A program made the translations under genes and the position numbers. This document shows, piece by piece, positions 1 to 7,738 of a stretch of DNA of 64,000 bases. Source of the DNA: Rhodobacterales bacterium 56_14_T64 (GTDB lineage Bacteria > Pseudomonadota > Alphaproteobacteria > Rhodobacterales > Rhodobacteraceae); NCBI GenBank assembly GCA_002162795.1, contig MAAY01000042.1, forward strand, positions 1-64,000. The letters are read 5' to 3'. The notes beneath the pieces are model-generated. The model worked only from the letters and a program-made list of their open reading frames with translations. It was not told the origin of the DNA and did no database searches. Positions within the stretch are counted from its first letter, which is position 1, and each line of letters begins with the position of its first letter.

Positions 1-148
1 CTTCGCTGTCTTTCGGCAGCAGTGGGTTGTATGTGCCCAGCTTTTCGATGAAGCGACCATCGCGAGGCATGCGGCTGTCAGCAGCAACGACGCGATAGAA
101 GGGGCGCTTTTTGGAACCGCCGCGGGCGAGACGAATTTTCATAGCCAT
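1..148 (-). CDS. rpsP: 30S ribosomal protein S16 (partial, runs off window start)
   Basis: Minus-strand translation [49 protein letters not shown] is the characteristic S16 N-terminus. Confidence 0.95.
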   Translation of the reverse strand, partial: MAMKIRLARGGSKKRPFYRVVAADSRMPRDGRFIEKLGTYNPLLPKDSE

Positions 149-210
149 GAGAGTTTCTCCTTATAAGTGGCTGGTCGATGGGCGGGCCCACCGGCTTTCT
201 TGGTTGTTTT

Positions 211-240
211 GGTGCGGTGCGTGCAAGCACACACCCTACG
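211..240. repeat. Dispersed palindromic repeat copy 1 (GGTGCGTGC-AA-GCACACACCCTAC)
   Basis: Near-identical core also at 16271-16297 and 32166-32192. Confidence 0.75.
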
Positions 241-244
241 TTGG

Positions 245-541
245 TTATTGCGTGAACTTCTTGTGGTGATGGATCACCTCGGTGATGATGAAGTTCAGGA
301 AATTCTTGGCGAAGTCGGGGTCGAGATCGGCCTCACGGGCCAGATCTTCGAGACGGGCAATCTGTTTGGCCTCGCGCGCCGGGTCGGAGGGCGGCAAGTC
401 ATGTTCGGCCTTGAGCTTACCAACGGCCTGAGTGTGCTTGAACCGCTCGCCCAGAGTATAAACGAGGATCGCATCCAGACGGTCGATGCTCTCGCGGTGC
501 CCTTTCAGGATCTCCGCGGCGCGTGTCACGTTGTCAGTCAA
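245..541 (-). CDS. aroQ: Chorismate mutase (AroQ class)
   Basis: ORF part LTDNVTRAAEILKGHRESIDRLDAILVYTLGERFKHTQAVGKLKAEHDLPPSDPAREAKQIARL; TTG start overlapping upstream stop. Confidence 0.85.
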   Translation of the reverse strand: MTDNVTRAAEILKGHRESIDRLDAILVYTLGERFKHTQAVGKLKAEHDLPPSDPAREAKQIARLEDLAREADLDPDFAKNFLNFIITEVIHHHKKFTQ

Positions 542-1139
542 TGGCCCATCCTTTTGGTTTGAACAGCGGGTCGGCGTAGTGGCTGATTTCCATCTCGATG
601 CCATGCGCGATTTGGCTGCCCGCAAGCGCATCAGCTGTGGGATGGCGGTAAACCGCGTCGTTGCCGTCAATGGTCTTGGCGTCTTTATCCTTGGTCGCCC
701 CAAGACGTTCCGCCAGGCGGATCGAGTCGAGGTTTTTGGGATCGATATAGCTGACCGCGCCGTCCCAGCCTTGCTGGCTGTAGAAGTAATTACGCGCGGC
801 ATGGGTTGCTTCCAGCGCGTAGCCACGTCCAGCCGCATCAGGCCAGATGATCCAAGCGATTTCCTTTTCCGGCCAACCCGCAGGCATCCAGCCACCGGCC
901 ATGCCGTAAGTTTCGTCGGTCACCCGGTCGTGGATCATCCACATGCCAAAGCCGTGGATCTGCCAGTGGCCGATTTCGGCGGCGTAGAGCATCCAGGTTT
1001 CATAGGTGTTCAGCGGGCCGCCCATGAAGCGGGCACGGTACGAGCTGAAGGTTGCCTTGAAATTCGGGTAATCCTCGGCCTCGGGGCCGCGCAGGACCAG
1101 ACGTGCAGTTTCGATTGTGGGGATGTTTTGCAGGCTCAT
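534..1139 (-). CDS. GNAT family N-acetyltransferase
   Basis: MSLQNIPTIETARLVLRGPEAEDYPNF...; RimJ/RimL-like; paralog of the neighbouring gene. Confidence 0.85.
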   Translation of the reverse strand: MSLQNIPTIETARLVLRGPEAEDYPNFKATFSSYRARFMGGPLNTYETWMLYAAEIGHWQIHGFGMWMIHDRVTDETYGMAGGWMPAGWPEKEIAWIIWPDAAGRGYALEATHAARNYFYSQQGWDGAVSYIDPKNLDSIRLAERLGATKDKDAKTIDGNDAVYRHPTADALAGSQIAHGIEMEISHYADPLFKPKGWAID

Positions 1140-1675
1140 GCGTAGGCCTCCAGTCCACCAGCAGACAGATCTTCGGGCGAGGGGTGACGCCACACTTCCA
1201 GCGTTCCATGGCGCTCGTGCTCGAACAGGCCTTCATAAGTGGCGCCCATACGCTTGGCGACACTGCGCGAGCCGTCGTTGGCAGGCGCAACAAGGCTGAT
1301 GGTGGTGGTCCAGCCTAGAGTGTCATAGGCATATTCGCGCGCGGCCAGTGCAGCCTCGGTTGCATAACCCTTGCCCTCGAACCCGTTCATCAGGTCCCAG
1401 CCCAGCTCGGCCTCGGGCCAGCCTTCAGGGTTCCAGAGACCAATGATCCCGGCCAGTTTTCCGGTCGCGGTTTCTTCCACAGCCCAGCGGCCATAGCCGC
1501 GCAACGGCCAGTGGCCCAGCTCGGTTGCCAGCATGCGCCAGCTTTGCTCGGCCGTGGCCGGGCCGCCCACAAATTTCGACCGCTCAGACGCAAAGAACGC
1601 TGCGAAGTCCGGGAAATCACCGGCTTCGGGCGCACGCAGCGTCAGGCGTGGGGTCGATATTGTGGGGATCTGCAT
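1136..1675 (-). CDS. GNAT family N-acetyltransferase
   Basis: MQIPTISTPRLTLRAPEAGDFPDF...GWDLMNGFEGKGYATEAALAAREYAYDTLGW; 4-bp overlap with 534-1139. Confidence 0.87.
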   Translation of the reverse strand: MQIPTISTPRLTLRAPEAGDFPDFAAFFASERSKFVGGPATAEQSWRMLATELGHWPLRGYGRWAVEETATGKLAGIIGLWNPEGWPEAELGWDLMNGFEGKGYATEAALAAREYAYDTLGWTTTISLVAPANDGSRSVAKRMGATYEGLFEHERHGTLEVWRHPSPEDLSAGGLEAYA

Positions 1676-2013
1676 CAGGCCAGATCCTCGAGCGTTTCAA
1701 TGGGGGCAGCGTCCAGCACCGGACGGGTAAAGCTGCGGTCATAGCGGCGAATGCAACCTGTGCGCTGCGCAAAAGCAAAGGCTTTTTGGCAGTCAGCATC
1801 ATCCATCGAGGCAATACGATAGGCCTCGTAGGTGGCTAGCGACGGGAATGAGAACATCGCATAAGCGATATCGTTGGCGCCCTCATGAGGCAGCCAGTAG
1901 CCGTGATGGGTGCCACCGAAACGATTGACCAACCCAATCCAAACCCGGCCGTACGCTTCAAAAGCGTCGACCTGATTGGGGTCAATTTCATATGTCAGCG
2001 TGCAGGTGATCAT
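1675..2013 (-). CDS. NIPSNAP family protein
   Basis: MITCTLTYEIDPNQVDAFEAYGRVWIGLVNRFGGTHHGYWLPHEG. Confidence 0.75.
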   Translation of the reverse strand: MITCTLTYEIDPNQVDAFEAYGRVWIGLVNRFGGTHHGYWLPHEGANDIAYAMFSFPSLATYEAYRIASMDDADCQKAFAFAQRTGCIRRYDRSFTRPVLDAAPIETLEDLA

Positions 2014-3509
2014 TTCTTTTTACCAAACCCGCTCAGGCCCGGGGGCAGGCCCATGCCGCCGCCCAGACCGGGCAGCTTGCCGCCCATCTGCTTGGCAGCT
2101 GCTTCCAAAGCGGCCTGATCCATGCCACCCATGTCGCCAGCGCCGGGCATGCCGCCGCCTTTGCCCATCATGCCCTTCATGGCTTGCTTGAGCATGCCAC
2201 CTTTGCCCATTTTGCCCATCTTCTTCATCATGTCGCCCATCTGGCGGTGCATCTTCAGAAGTTTGTTCAGGTCCGCGACCTCCATGCCAGCACCCTTGGC
2301 GATCCGCTTTTTACGGTTGGCCTGCAGCAGCTTGGGGTTGGCGCGTTCTTTCTTGGTCATCGACTGGATCAGTGCGATCTGGCGTTTCAGAGCTTTGTCG
2401 TCAAAGCCGGATTCCTGCACCTGCTTGGCCATTTTGCCCATGCCGGGCATCATCGACATCATGCCTTCCATGCCGCCCATCTGTTGCATCTGTTCCAGTT
2501 GGGTGCGCAGGTCGTTCATGTTGAACTGACCCTTCATCATGCGCTTCATCATGCGCTCGGCCTGTTCGGCCTCGATGGTTTCCTGGGCCTTTTCAACCAG
2601 CGCTACGATGTCGCCCATGCCAAGGATACGGCCGGCGATACGCTCGGGCTCGAATGTCTCCAGCGCGTCGAGCTTTTCGCCCATGCCGACAAAGCGGATT
2701 GGCTTGCCGGTGACAGCGCGCATCGACAGGGCAGCACCGCCGCGACCATCGCCGTCCATCCGGGTCAGCACGACGCCGGTGACGCCGATCTTGTCGTCAA
2801 ATTCCTGTGCAACCTCGACGGCGACCTGACCGGTGAGACCATCCACCACCAGCAGCGTTTCGCGCGGGGTGACGGCGTTGCGGACGTCTTCGACTTCCTG
2901 CATCAGGATTTCGTCGATGTGCAGACGGCCGGCAGTGTCGAGGATGTAGACATCATAGCCGCCCAACAACGCCTGCTGTTTGGCGCGTTTGGCGATATCG
3001 ACCGGCTTCTGACCAGCCACGATGGGCAGGGTGTCAACGTCAAGCTGCTTACCCAGAACCGCCAACTGCTCCATCGCTGCCGGGCGATAGACGTCAAGCG
3101 AGGCCATCAGCACTCGCTTGCCCTCACGTTCCTTCAAACGTTTGGCCAGCTTACCAGAGGTGGTGGTCTTACCCGAGCCCTGCAGACCAACCATCAGGAT
3201 GGGGGCAGGTGGGTTGTCGATTTTCAGCGCACCGGGATCGCCGTCGCCTTGCAGAGTCGAGATCAGCGCGTCGTGCACAATCTTGACGACCTGCTGGCCC
3301 GGAGTGACCGATTTGGTGACGGCCTGGCCGGTGGCCTGATCTTGGACCTTTTTGATGAATTCACGCGCAACCGGCAGCGAGACATCGGCCTCTAGCAGGG
3401 CAACACGGACTTCGCGCAGGGCGGTTTTGACGTCTTCGTCGCTTAGCGCGCCCTGTTTGGTCAGCCGGTCAAAGACACCGGATAGGCGTTCGGATAGATT
3501 TTCAAACAT
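2010..3509 (-). CDS. ffh: Signal recognition particle protein Ffh/SRP54
   Basis: MFENLSERLSGVFDRLTKQG, GLQGSGKTTTSGKLA, DTAGRLHID, Met-rich M domain. Confidence 0.98.
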   Translation of the reverse strand: MFENLSERLSGVFDRLTKQGALSDEDVKTALREVRVALLEADVSLPVAREFIKKVQDQATGQAVTKSVTPGQQVVKIVHDALISTLQGDGDPGALKIDNPPAPILMVGLQGSGKTTTSGKLAKRLKEREGKRVLMASLDVYRPAAMEQLAVLGKQLDVDTLPIVAGQKPVDIAKRAKQQALLGGYDVYILDTAGRLHIDEILMQEVEDVRNAVTPRETLLVVDGLTGQVAVEVAQEFDDKIGVTGVVLTRMDGDGRGGAALSMRAVTGKPIRFVGMGEKLDALETFEPERIAGRILGMGDIVALVEKAQETIEAEQAERMMKRMMKGQFNMNDLRTQLEQMQQMGGMEGMMSMMPGMGKMAKQVQESGFDDKALKRQIALIQSMTKKERANPKLLQANRKKRIAKGAGMEVADLNKLLKMHRQMGDMMKKMGKMGKGGMLKQAMKGMMGKGGGMPGAGDMGGMDQAALEAAAKQMGGKLPGLGGGMGLPPGLSGFGKKK

Positions 3510-3544
3510 GCCTCTCAGCCTCCTTTGCCGTTACTGTCTTGGCC

Positions 3545-3660
3545 TGCCCTATGTGGGGAGAGCCGGGTCCATACACAATTGCCCCCACGGGCGTAACACG
3601 CTGGTGGGGGGCGATCCCTGGCTCATGCAGGGACCGGAAGATTACAGTTCTCCCGGATGT
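3545..3660. ncRNA. Candidate structured RNA or ffh 5' leader (strand unresolved; minus if leader)
   Basis: Nested helices: 3556-3570/3631-3654, 3578-3588/3604-3615 (about 11 bp), 3615-3620/3628-3633 in the ffh upstream gap. Confidence 0.4.
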
Positions 3661-3671
3661 TGGGGGAGGCG

Positions 3672-4172
3672 TTACGCCTGATCCGGGGCGGAGTCAAGCG
3701 GGGCGGTCTGATGCCACTTGTTTATGGCGTTGACCAGCCGGGCCGGGCCGCCGGTGCTGGTATAGCTGGTGACCATGGGATGCAGGGTGCCGCCAATGTC
3801 GAGACTGGGGCGGTACATGGTCGAGGCGTTGCCGTTGTTTGCCGACGAGATCGCCGTTTCCAGCACCGCCTTGCGCAACTGGGGCAGCGGGTAGGTGTCC
3901 TGAGTATAGGCGTAGACTGAGCGGGTGCGGATAGAGATCAGGTTGCTGTCCCGATCAAAGATCACCTGGACACGACGGACAAAGGCAACAAAACAGGCCG
4001 CGCCAATTCCGCCGCCAAAGAGCGCAAACAAGAAGCCGGGCAGGGGTTCCTCGGTTGCGACCATCAGGCCGGCGCCGACAAACAGCACGATGAAGGCCGC
4101 CAGCGCGCAGCCGATCAGCCACGGCTTGTTGGCGAGGATCAGTTGCTGGGGTGTGTTGCGGGCGACTTTCAT
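3672..4172 (-). CDS. Hypothetical membrane protein
   Basis: Two hydrophobic segments (PWLIGCALAAFIVLFVGAGLMVA; PGFLFALFGGGIGAACFVAFV). Confidence 0.65.
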   Translation of the reverse strand: MKVARNTPQQLILANKPWLIGCALAAFIVLFVGAGLMVATEEPLPGFLFALFGGGIGAACFVAFVRRVQVIFDRDSNLISIRTRSVYAYTQDTYPLPQLRKAVLETAISSANNGNASTMYRPSLDIGGTLHPMVTSYTSTGGPARLVNAINKWHQTAPLDSAPDQA

Positions 4173-4233
4173 GATGCGGGGTTAGGATAACCGTTCCTGT
4201 GTTGAGTTCATACTGCTCATTCGGTGTGACTAA

Positions 4234-4611
4234 TCATGATTCGCCCGTCAAATCTTCTGCGAGCATGAGAGCGTTGCCGTCAGGATCATAAAAAGTTGCT
4301 GTTTTGACCATACCTTCGACTACATCAGTTTCTCCGCCAAATTTAACTTTGGCTAGCTCCAATTTCTGCCTCGCGGAGGCCAAATCAGTAGTCCCAAAAA
4401 CGGGTACGCAGTTGCCCGGTGCGGGCTTGGTATGCTCACCAAGGCCGATTGTTACTCCGGGTGTATTCGTCTGAAGTTCTGACCATCCTGCGTCGTCTGC
4501 ATGGTAGATGGTCTCAAACCCCAGCATACTGCCGTACCATTTGGCACTTACGTGACGATCCTTGACGGACAGAGAAATGGTTATGGTTTCATTGAGCGAA
4601 ATAAGAGACAT
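4234..4611 (-). CDS. VOC family (glyoxalase/bleomycin resistance) protein
   Basis: ISLSVKDRHVSAKWYGSMLGF...TATFYDPDGNALMLAEDL. Confidence 0.85.
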   Translation of the reverse strand: MSLISLNETITISLSVKDRHVSAKWYGSMLGFETIYHADDAGWSELQTNTPGVTIGLGEHTKPAPGNCVPVFGTTDLASARQKLELAKVKFGGETDVVEGMVKTATFYDPDGNALMLAEDLTGES

Positions 4612-4622
4612 AGTCTTTCCTT

Positions 4623-4658
4623 TTGTACAAAAATATATTAACTATACTTTATGTACAT
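4623..4658. promoter_or_regulatory. AT-rich divergent promoter with two GTAC palindromes (TTGTACAA, ATGTACAT)
   Basis: Two 8-bp palindromes 28 bp apart between VOC and HxlR-like genes. Confidence 0.4.
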
Positions 4659-5193
4659 TGAGTCCTTTGTCAACATCACCTCAAGAGCTTGGGCGTTACC
4701 CATACTATCAAACCTGCACGCAGGTATCGCCGGACGACAGGCACCTTTGTTGGTGGCAACTGGCGCGAGTCGGACGGCTTTCGCACAAAGCATGGATCAT
4801 CTGATCACGATGGGGTTGATAGAACGAAACCCCGGTTACGGTCATCCACTGCGTCCAGAGTTCCGGCTCACACCGCTCGGAATTACTGCCGCTGCAATTG
4901 CCAGCAAAATTCAAAATGTTTCCGCTGATGAAGATCAAAAATTGCTCCGTCGGTCATGGACATTACCGGTGCTGTCGTCGCTTCACTCACCAAGTCACTT
5001 CAATGATATCAAGCGAAAATTGCCGACAATTACAGATCGAGCTTTATCGCAGTCATTGAAAACTCTGGAAGTCAGAAGCTGGGTTTGCCGTAGCGTTGAT
5101 GAAGCTGCTCGCCCGCCTAGATCAATCTACGAGGCTGTAAATACTGGCGAAGTGATCAGTAAAGTAACGGCACCTGAAATTAGCTTTGTTTAG
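4651..5193 (+). CDS. HxlR-family wHTH transcriptional regulator, apparently two wHTH units
   Basis: C-terminal WTLPVLSSLHSPSHFNDIKRKLPTITDRALSQSLKTLE is HxlR-like; N-terminal SRAWALPILSNLH...LITMGLIERNPGYGHPLRPEFRLTPLG is a second winged-helix-like unit. Confidence 0.75.
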   Translation: MYIESFVNITSRAWALPILSNLHAGIAGRQAPLLVATGASRTAFAQSMDHLITMGLIERNPGYGHPLRPEFRLTPLGITAAAIASKIQNVSADEDQKLLRRSWTLPVLSSLHSPSHFNDIKRKLPTITDRALSQSLKTLEVRSWVCRSVDEAARPPRSIYEAVNTGEVISKVTAPEISFV

Positions 5194-5328
5194 CAAAACC
5201 GGACGTTCGTTTAGAAGTGGCGAATGGCGGGAACGTACCCACAGTTGGTATTCACGACTTGGACGGAGAAAGTAGAAATGGGTCGCTGCCAAGCAGCTTT
5301 CATAACGCGCGGAACAAGGCCGCAGGCC

Positions 5329-5470
5329 GCCGCGCGATCGCCTGTCCGTTCCGGCGGGCTGGTGATTTGGTGAGTGTAGCGCCTCAAATTGATCTTGTAC
5401 GGACGTTGCCGGCATAAAGTGGCCGACAATAGGGTTGGATCGCCATCCCACGGGCAGGCGATCGCGCGGC
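5329..5470. repeat. Inverted repeat GCCGCGCGATCGCCTGTCCGT / ACGGGCAGGCGATCGCGCGGC
   Basis: 21-bp arms, 20/21 complementary, at 5329-5349 and 5450-5470. Confidence 0.7.
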
Positions 5471-5681
5471 ATAGTGGCCAGGCGGGAATTGCCACTTGAC
5501 GGAATCGCACCCTTGGCAAAGACTTGTGGATGTACCGTTTCTGTCTGGGCGCTCGAAGCTGAGGGTTGTCAGGCTAGTTAACGGACTGAGGCAGAGCTCA
5601 TATTCAGACAGTCAACGCGGCTGATACAGTCCGCGCTTTCCATTCGTGCAGCCTATTTGGACGCCGTGGAGGGATGGCAGT

Positions 5682-7604
5682 ATGAGAGTATTTACAATTT
5701 TGGGGCCGTCGCAGTCGGGTAAATCGACACTTGCGGCAGCTATGGCCGCGCTGGAGGGCGCGGCCGGCAAGCGCCGCGAGGTGGCGCATGTGGCGGCTTT
5801 GCAGCCGTTTCAGTTTATGAACGAAGACTGGGCCGCGATTGATATCGCCGGTGGCCCGGAAAATCTGGCGCAGGCGGGGCCTGCCTTGGCGGCCAGCGAT
5901 GCGGCGGTGCTGGTGGTCCCGGCAGATGCCGAGGCGGCGGTGCTGAGCGCACCGTATATCAGGCTGATCGAGGAGGCGGGCATCCCCGCCTTTCTTTTTG
6001 TCAATCGGATGGATGTTGCGCCGCACAGGGTGGCGCGGATCGTCGAATCTTTGCAAACCTATTGCCGCCATAATCTGGTGCTGCGGCAGGTACCAATGCG
6101 TCAGGGCGGCGAGGTTGTGGGGTCAGTTGACCTGATCTCGGAACGGGCCTGGAAATACAACGAGGGCAGGCCCTCGGCCTTAGTCAAACTGCCCGGCGAC
6201 ATGATGAGCCGTGAACAAGAGGCGCGCGGCGAGATGCTAGAGGCGCTGGCGGATTATGATGATCATCTGATGGAAGAATTGATCGAAGATCATCAGGTTC
6301 TGACGGCGGAGGTTTATGATGTTGCCACCAAGGTGTTGCAGCATAACGACCTGCTGCCGGTTTTGTTGGGCTCGGCCAGTCATTGCAACGGTGTCATGCG
6401 GTTGATGAAGTCGCTGCGGCATGAGGCACCGGATGTCGGGGTGACGTTGGAGAGATTGTCAGCCAAGTCGAAAAAGGGTGGCGACGTGGTTGCAGTTGGC
6501 TGTCTGGCCGATCTGGTCAAGCATCTGGGTAAGACGGTGACAGTGCGGGCAATGGATGGTTCGATGGGCAATGGTGCTTCTGTGGGTGGCGCAGCTTTGG
6601 GCTCGTTGACTGGATTCGGGGCCAATTCCAACGGGTCGGGATTGGTTTCGGGGGATCTGGGGCAGGCGGTGAAATCACCTCATCTGAATATGGGCTATGC
6701 CTATCTGCGCGATGGCAGTGCTAAGTTACCGAATTGGGCGCAGCCGCATCCGTCAACCTTTCGTCGGGTGGTGACGCCAGTGCGGGACCGCGATGATGTG
6801 CGGCTATCGGTGGCGCTGGAACGGCTGGGTGAGATTGACCCGGCGCTGGTGGTCGAGCAACACGCGCAGACCGGTCTTACTGTGCTGAACGTGCAGGGAC
6901 CGCTGCACATGCGCCGAGTGTTGGCAGTGTTGCGACAGGGATTTGGCATCGAGGTCGAAGAGGCGCAGGTGCCGCCGTCGCTGCGGGAAACGATCACGCG
7001 GTCGGTCGAAGTCCAACATCGTCACCGCAAGCAATCCGGCGGGTCTGGACAGTTTGCAGACATCAAGATCGAGCTGCGCCCCGAGCCGCGCGGCAGTGGT
7101 TTTCGATTCGAGGAGCACATCAAGGGCGGTGCGGTGCCCAAGAACTATATCCCCTCGGTCGAGGCGGGCGCCCGCGATGCGTTGATGGAGGGGCTGAACG
7201 GTCACCCAGTGGATGATCTCTGTGTGATCCTGAAAGACGGCAAACACCACTCGGTGGACAGTTCGGACTTTGCCTTTCGCACGGCGGGCAAGAATGCAGT
7301 GCGCGAAGCGCTGCGCGAGGCCGGGCCTGTGCTGCTGCAGCCGATCATGCGGGTGCATATTCATGTGCCGACCGTCTTCACTGGCGGGCTGGTGCCGGTG
7401 ATTAGTGGTATGAAGGGGCAGATCCTGGGGTTTGAAAACAACCCGGATGCGGCTGGCTGGGATGTGTTTGAGACGCTGTTGCCAATGGCGGTGCAGGACG
7501 ACCTGTGCAGTTCACTGGCCAGTGTGTCGCGCGGGACTGGTTGGTTTAGTGCCGACTTCGATCATTATCAAGAAGCGAAGCGGGCGGATTTCGCCGACGC
7601 CTGA
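5682..7604 (+). CDS. Elongation factor G-like translational GTPase paralog
   Basis: MRVFTILGPSQSGKSTLAAAMAAL, NRMD, LLGSASH, domain IV HRHRKQSGGSGQFADIKIEL and VDSSDFAFR. Confidence 0.85.
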   Translation: MRVFTILGPSQSGKSTLAAAMAALEGAAGKRREVAHVAALQPFQFMNEDWAAIDIAGGPENLAQAGPALAASDAAVLVVPADAEAAVLSAPYIRLIEEAGIPAFLFVNRMDVAPHRVARIVESLQTYCRHNLVLRQVPMRQGGEVVGSVDLISERAWKYNEGRPSALVKLPGDMMSREQEARGEMLEALADYDDHLMEELIEDHQVLTAEVYDVATKVLQHNDLLPVLLGSASHCNGVMRLMKSLRHEAPDVGVTLERLSAKSKKGGDVVAVGCLADLVKHLGKTVTVRAMDGSMGNGASVGGAALGSLTGFGANSNGSGLVSGDLGQAVKSPHLNMGYAYLRDGSAKLPNWAQPHPSTFRRVVTPVRDRDDVRLSVALERLGEIDPALVVEQHAQTGLTVLNVQGPLHMRRVLAVLRQGFGIEVEEAQVPPSLRETITRSVEVQHRHRKQSGGSGQFADIKIELRPEPRGSGFRFEEHIKGGAVPKNYIPSVEAGARDALMEGLNGHPVDDLCVILKDGKHHSVDSSDFAFRTAGKNAVREALREAGPVLLQPIMRVHIHVPTVFTGGLVPVISGMKGQILGFENNPDAAGWDVFETLLPMAVQDDLCSSLASVSRGTGWFSADFDHYQEAKRADFADA

Positions 7605-7738
7605 GACGCGCCGATAAGTGTATCCATGTCAGTGCCCGACAATGATGGTCGGGCGCTGATCATATCTGCCTCTTGCAATTCACCGTCATTCAGCGTGATC
7701 TGCGCCGACCTAATAGCAAGACGACGGACTGACCGCTT

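Noticed and set aside
2184-3395. 403-aa plus-strand ORF antisense to ffh
   Set aside because: Low-complexity His/Leu/Gln-rich reading of the complement of a clear ffh gene; a common artefact in high-GC genes.
3625-3660. CAGGGACCGGAAGATTACAG resembling the 4.5S/SRP RNA core CAGGTCCGGAAGGAAGCAG
   Set aside because: The near-invariant GGTCAGG...GGAAGGAAGCAGCC pairing is not preserved, so I do not call ffs; kept only as a generic structured RNA candidate. An Infernal SRP_bact search would settle it.
5331-5340. GCGATCGC cores as HIP1-type repeats
   Set aside because: Only two copies seen, both explained as the arms of one inverted repeat; no evidence of genome-wide HIP1-like abundance here.
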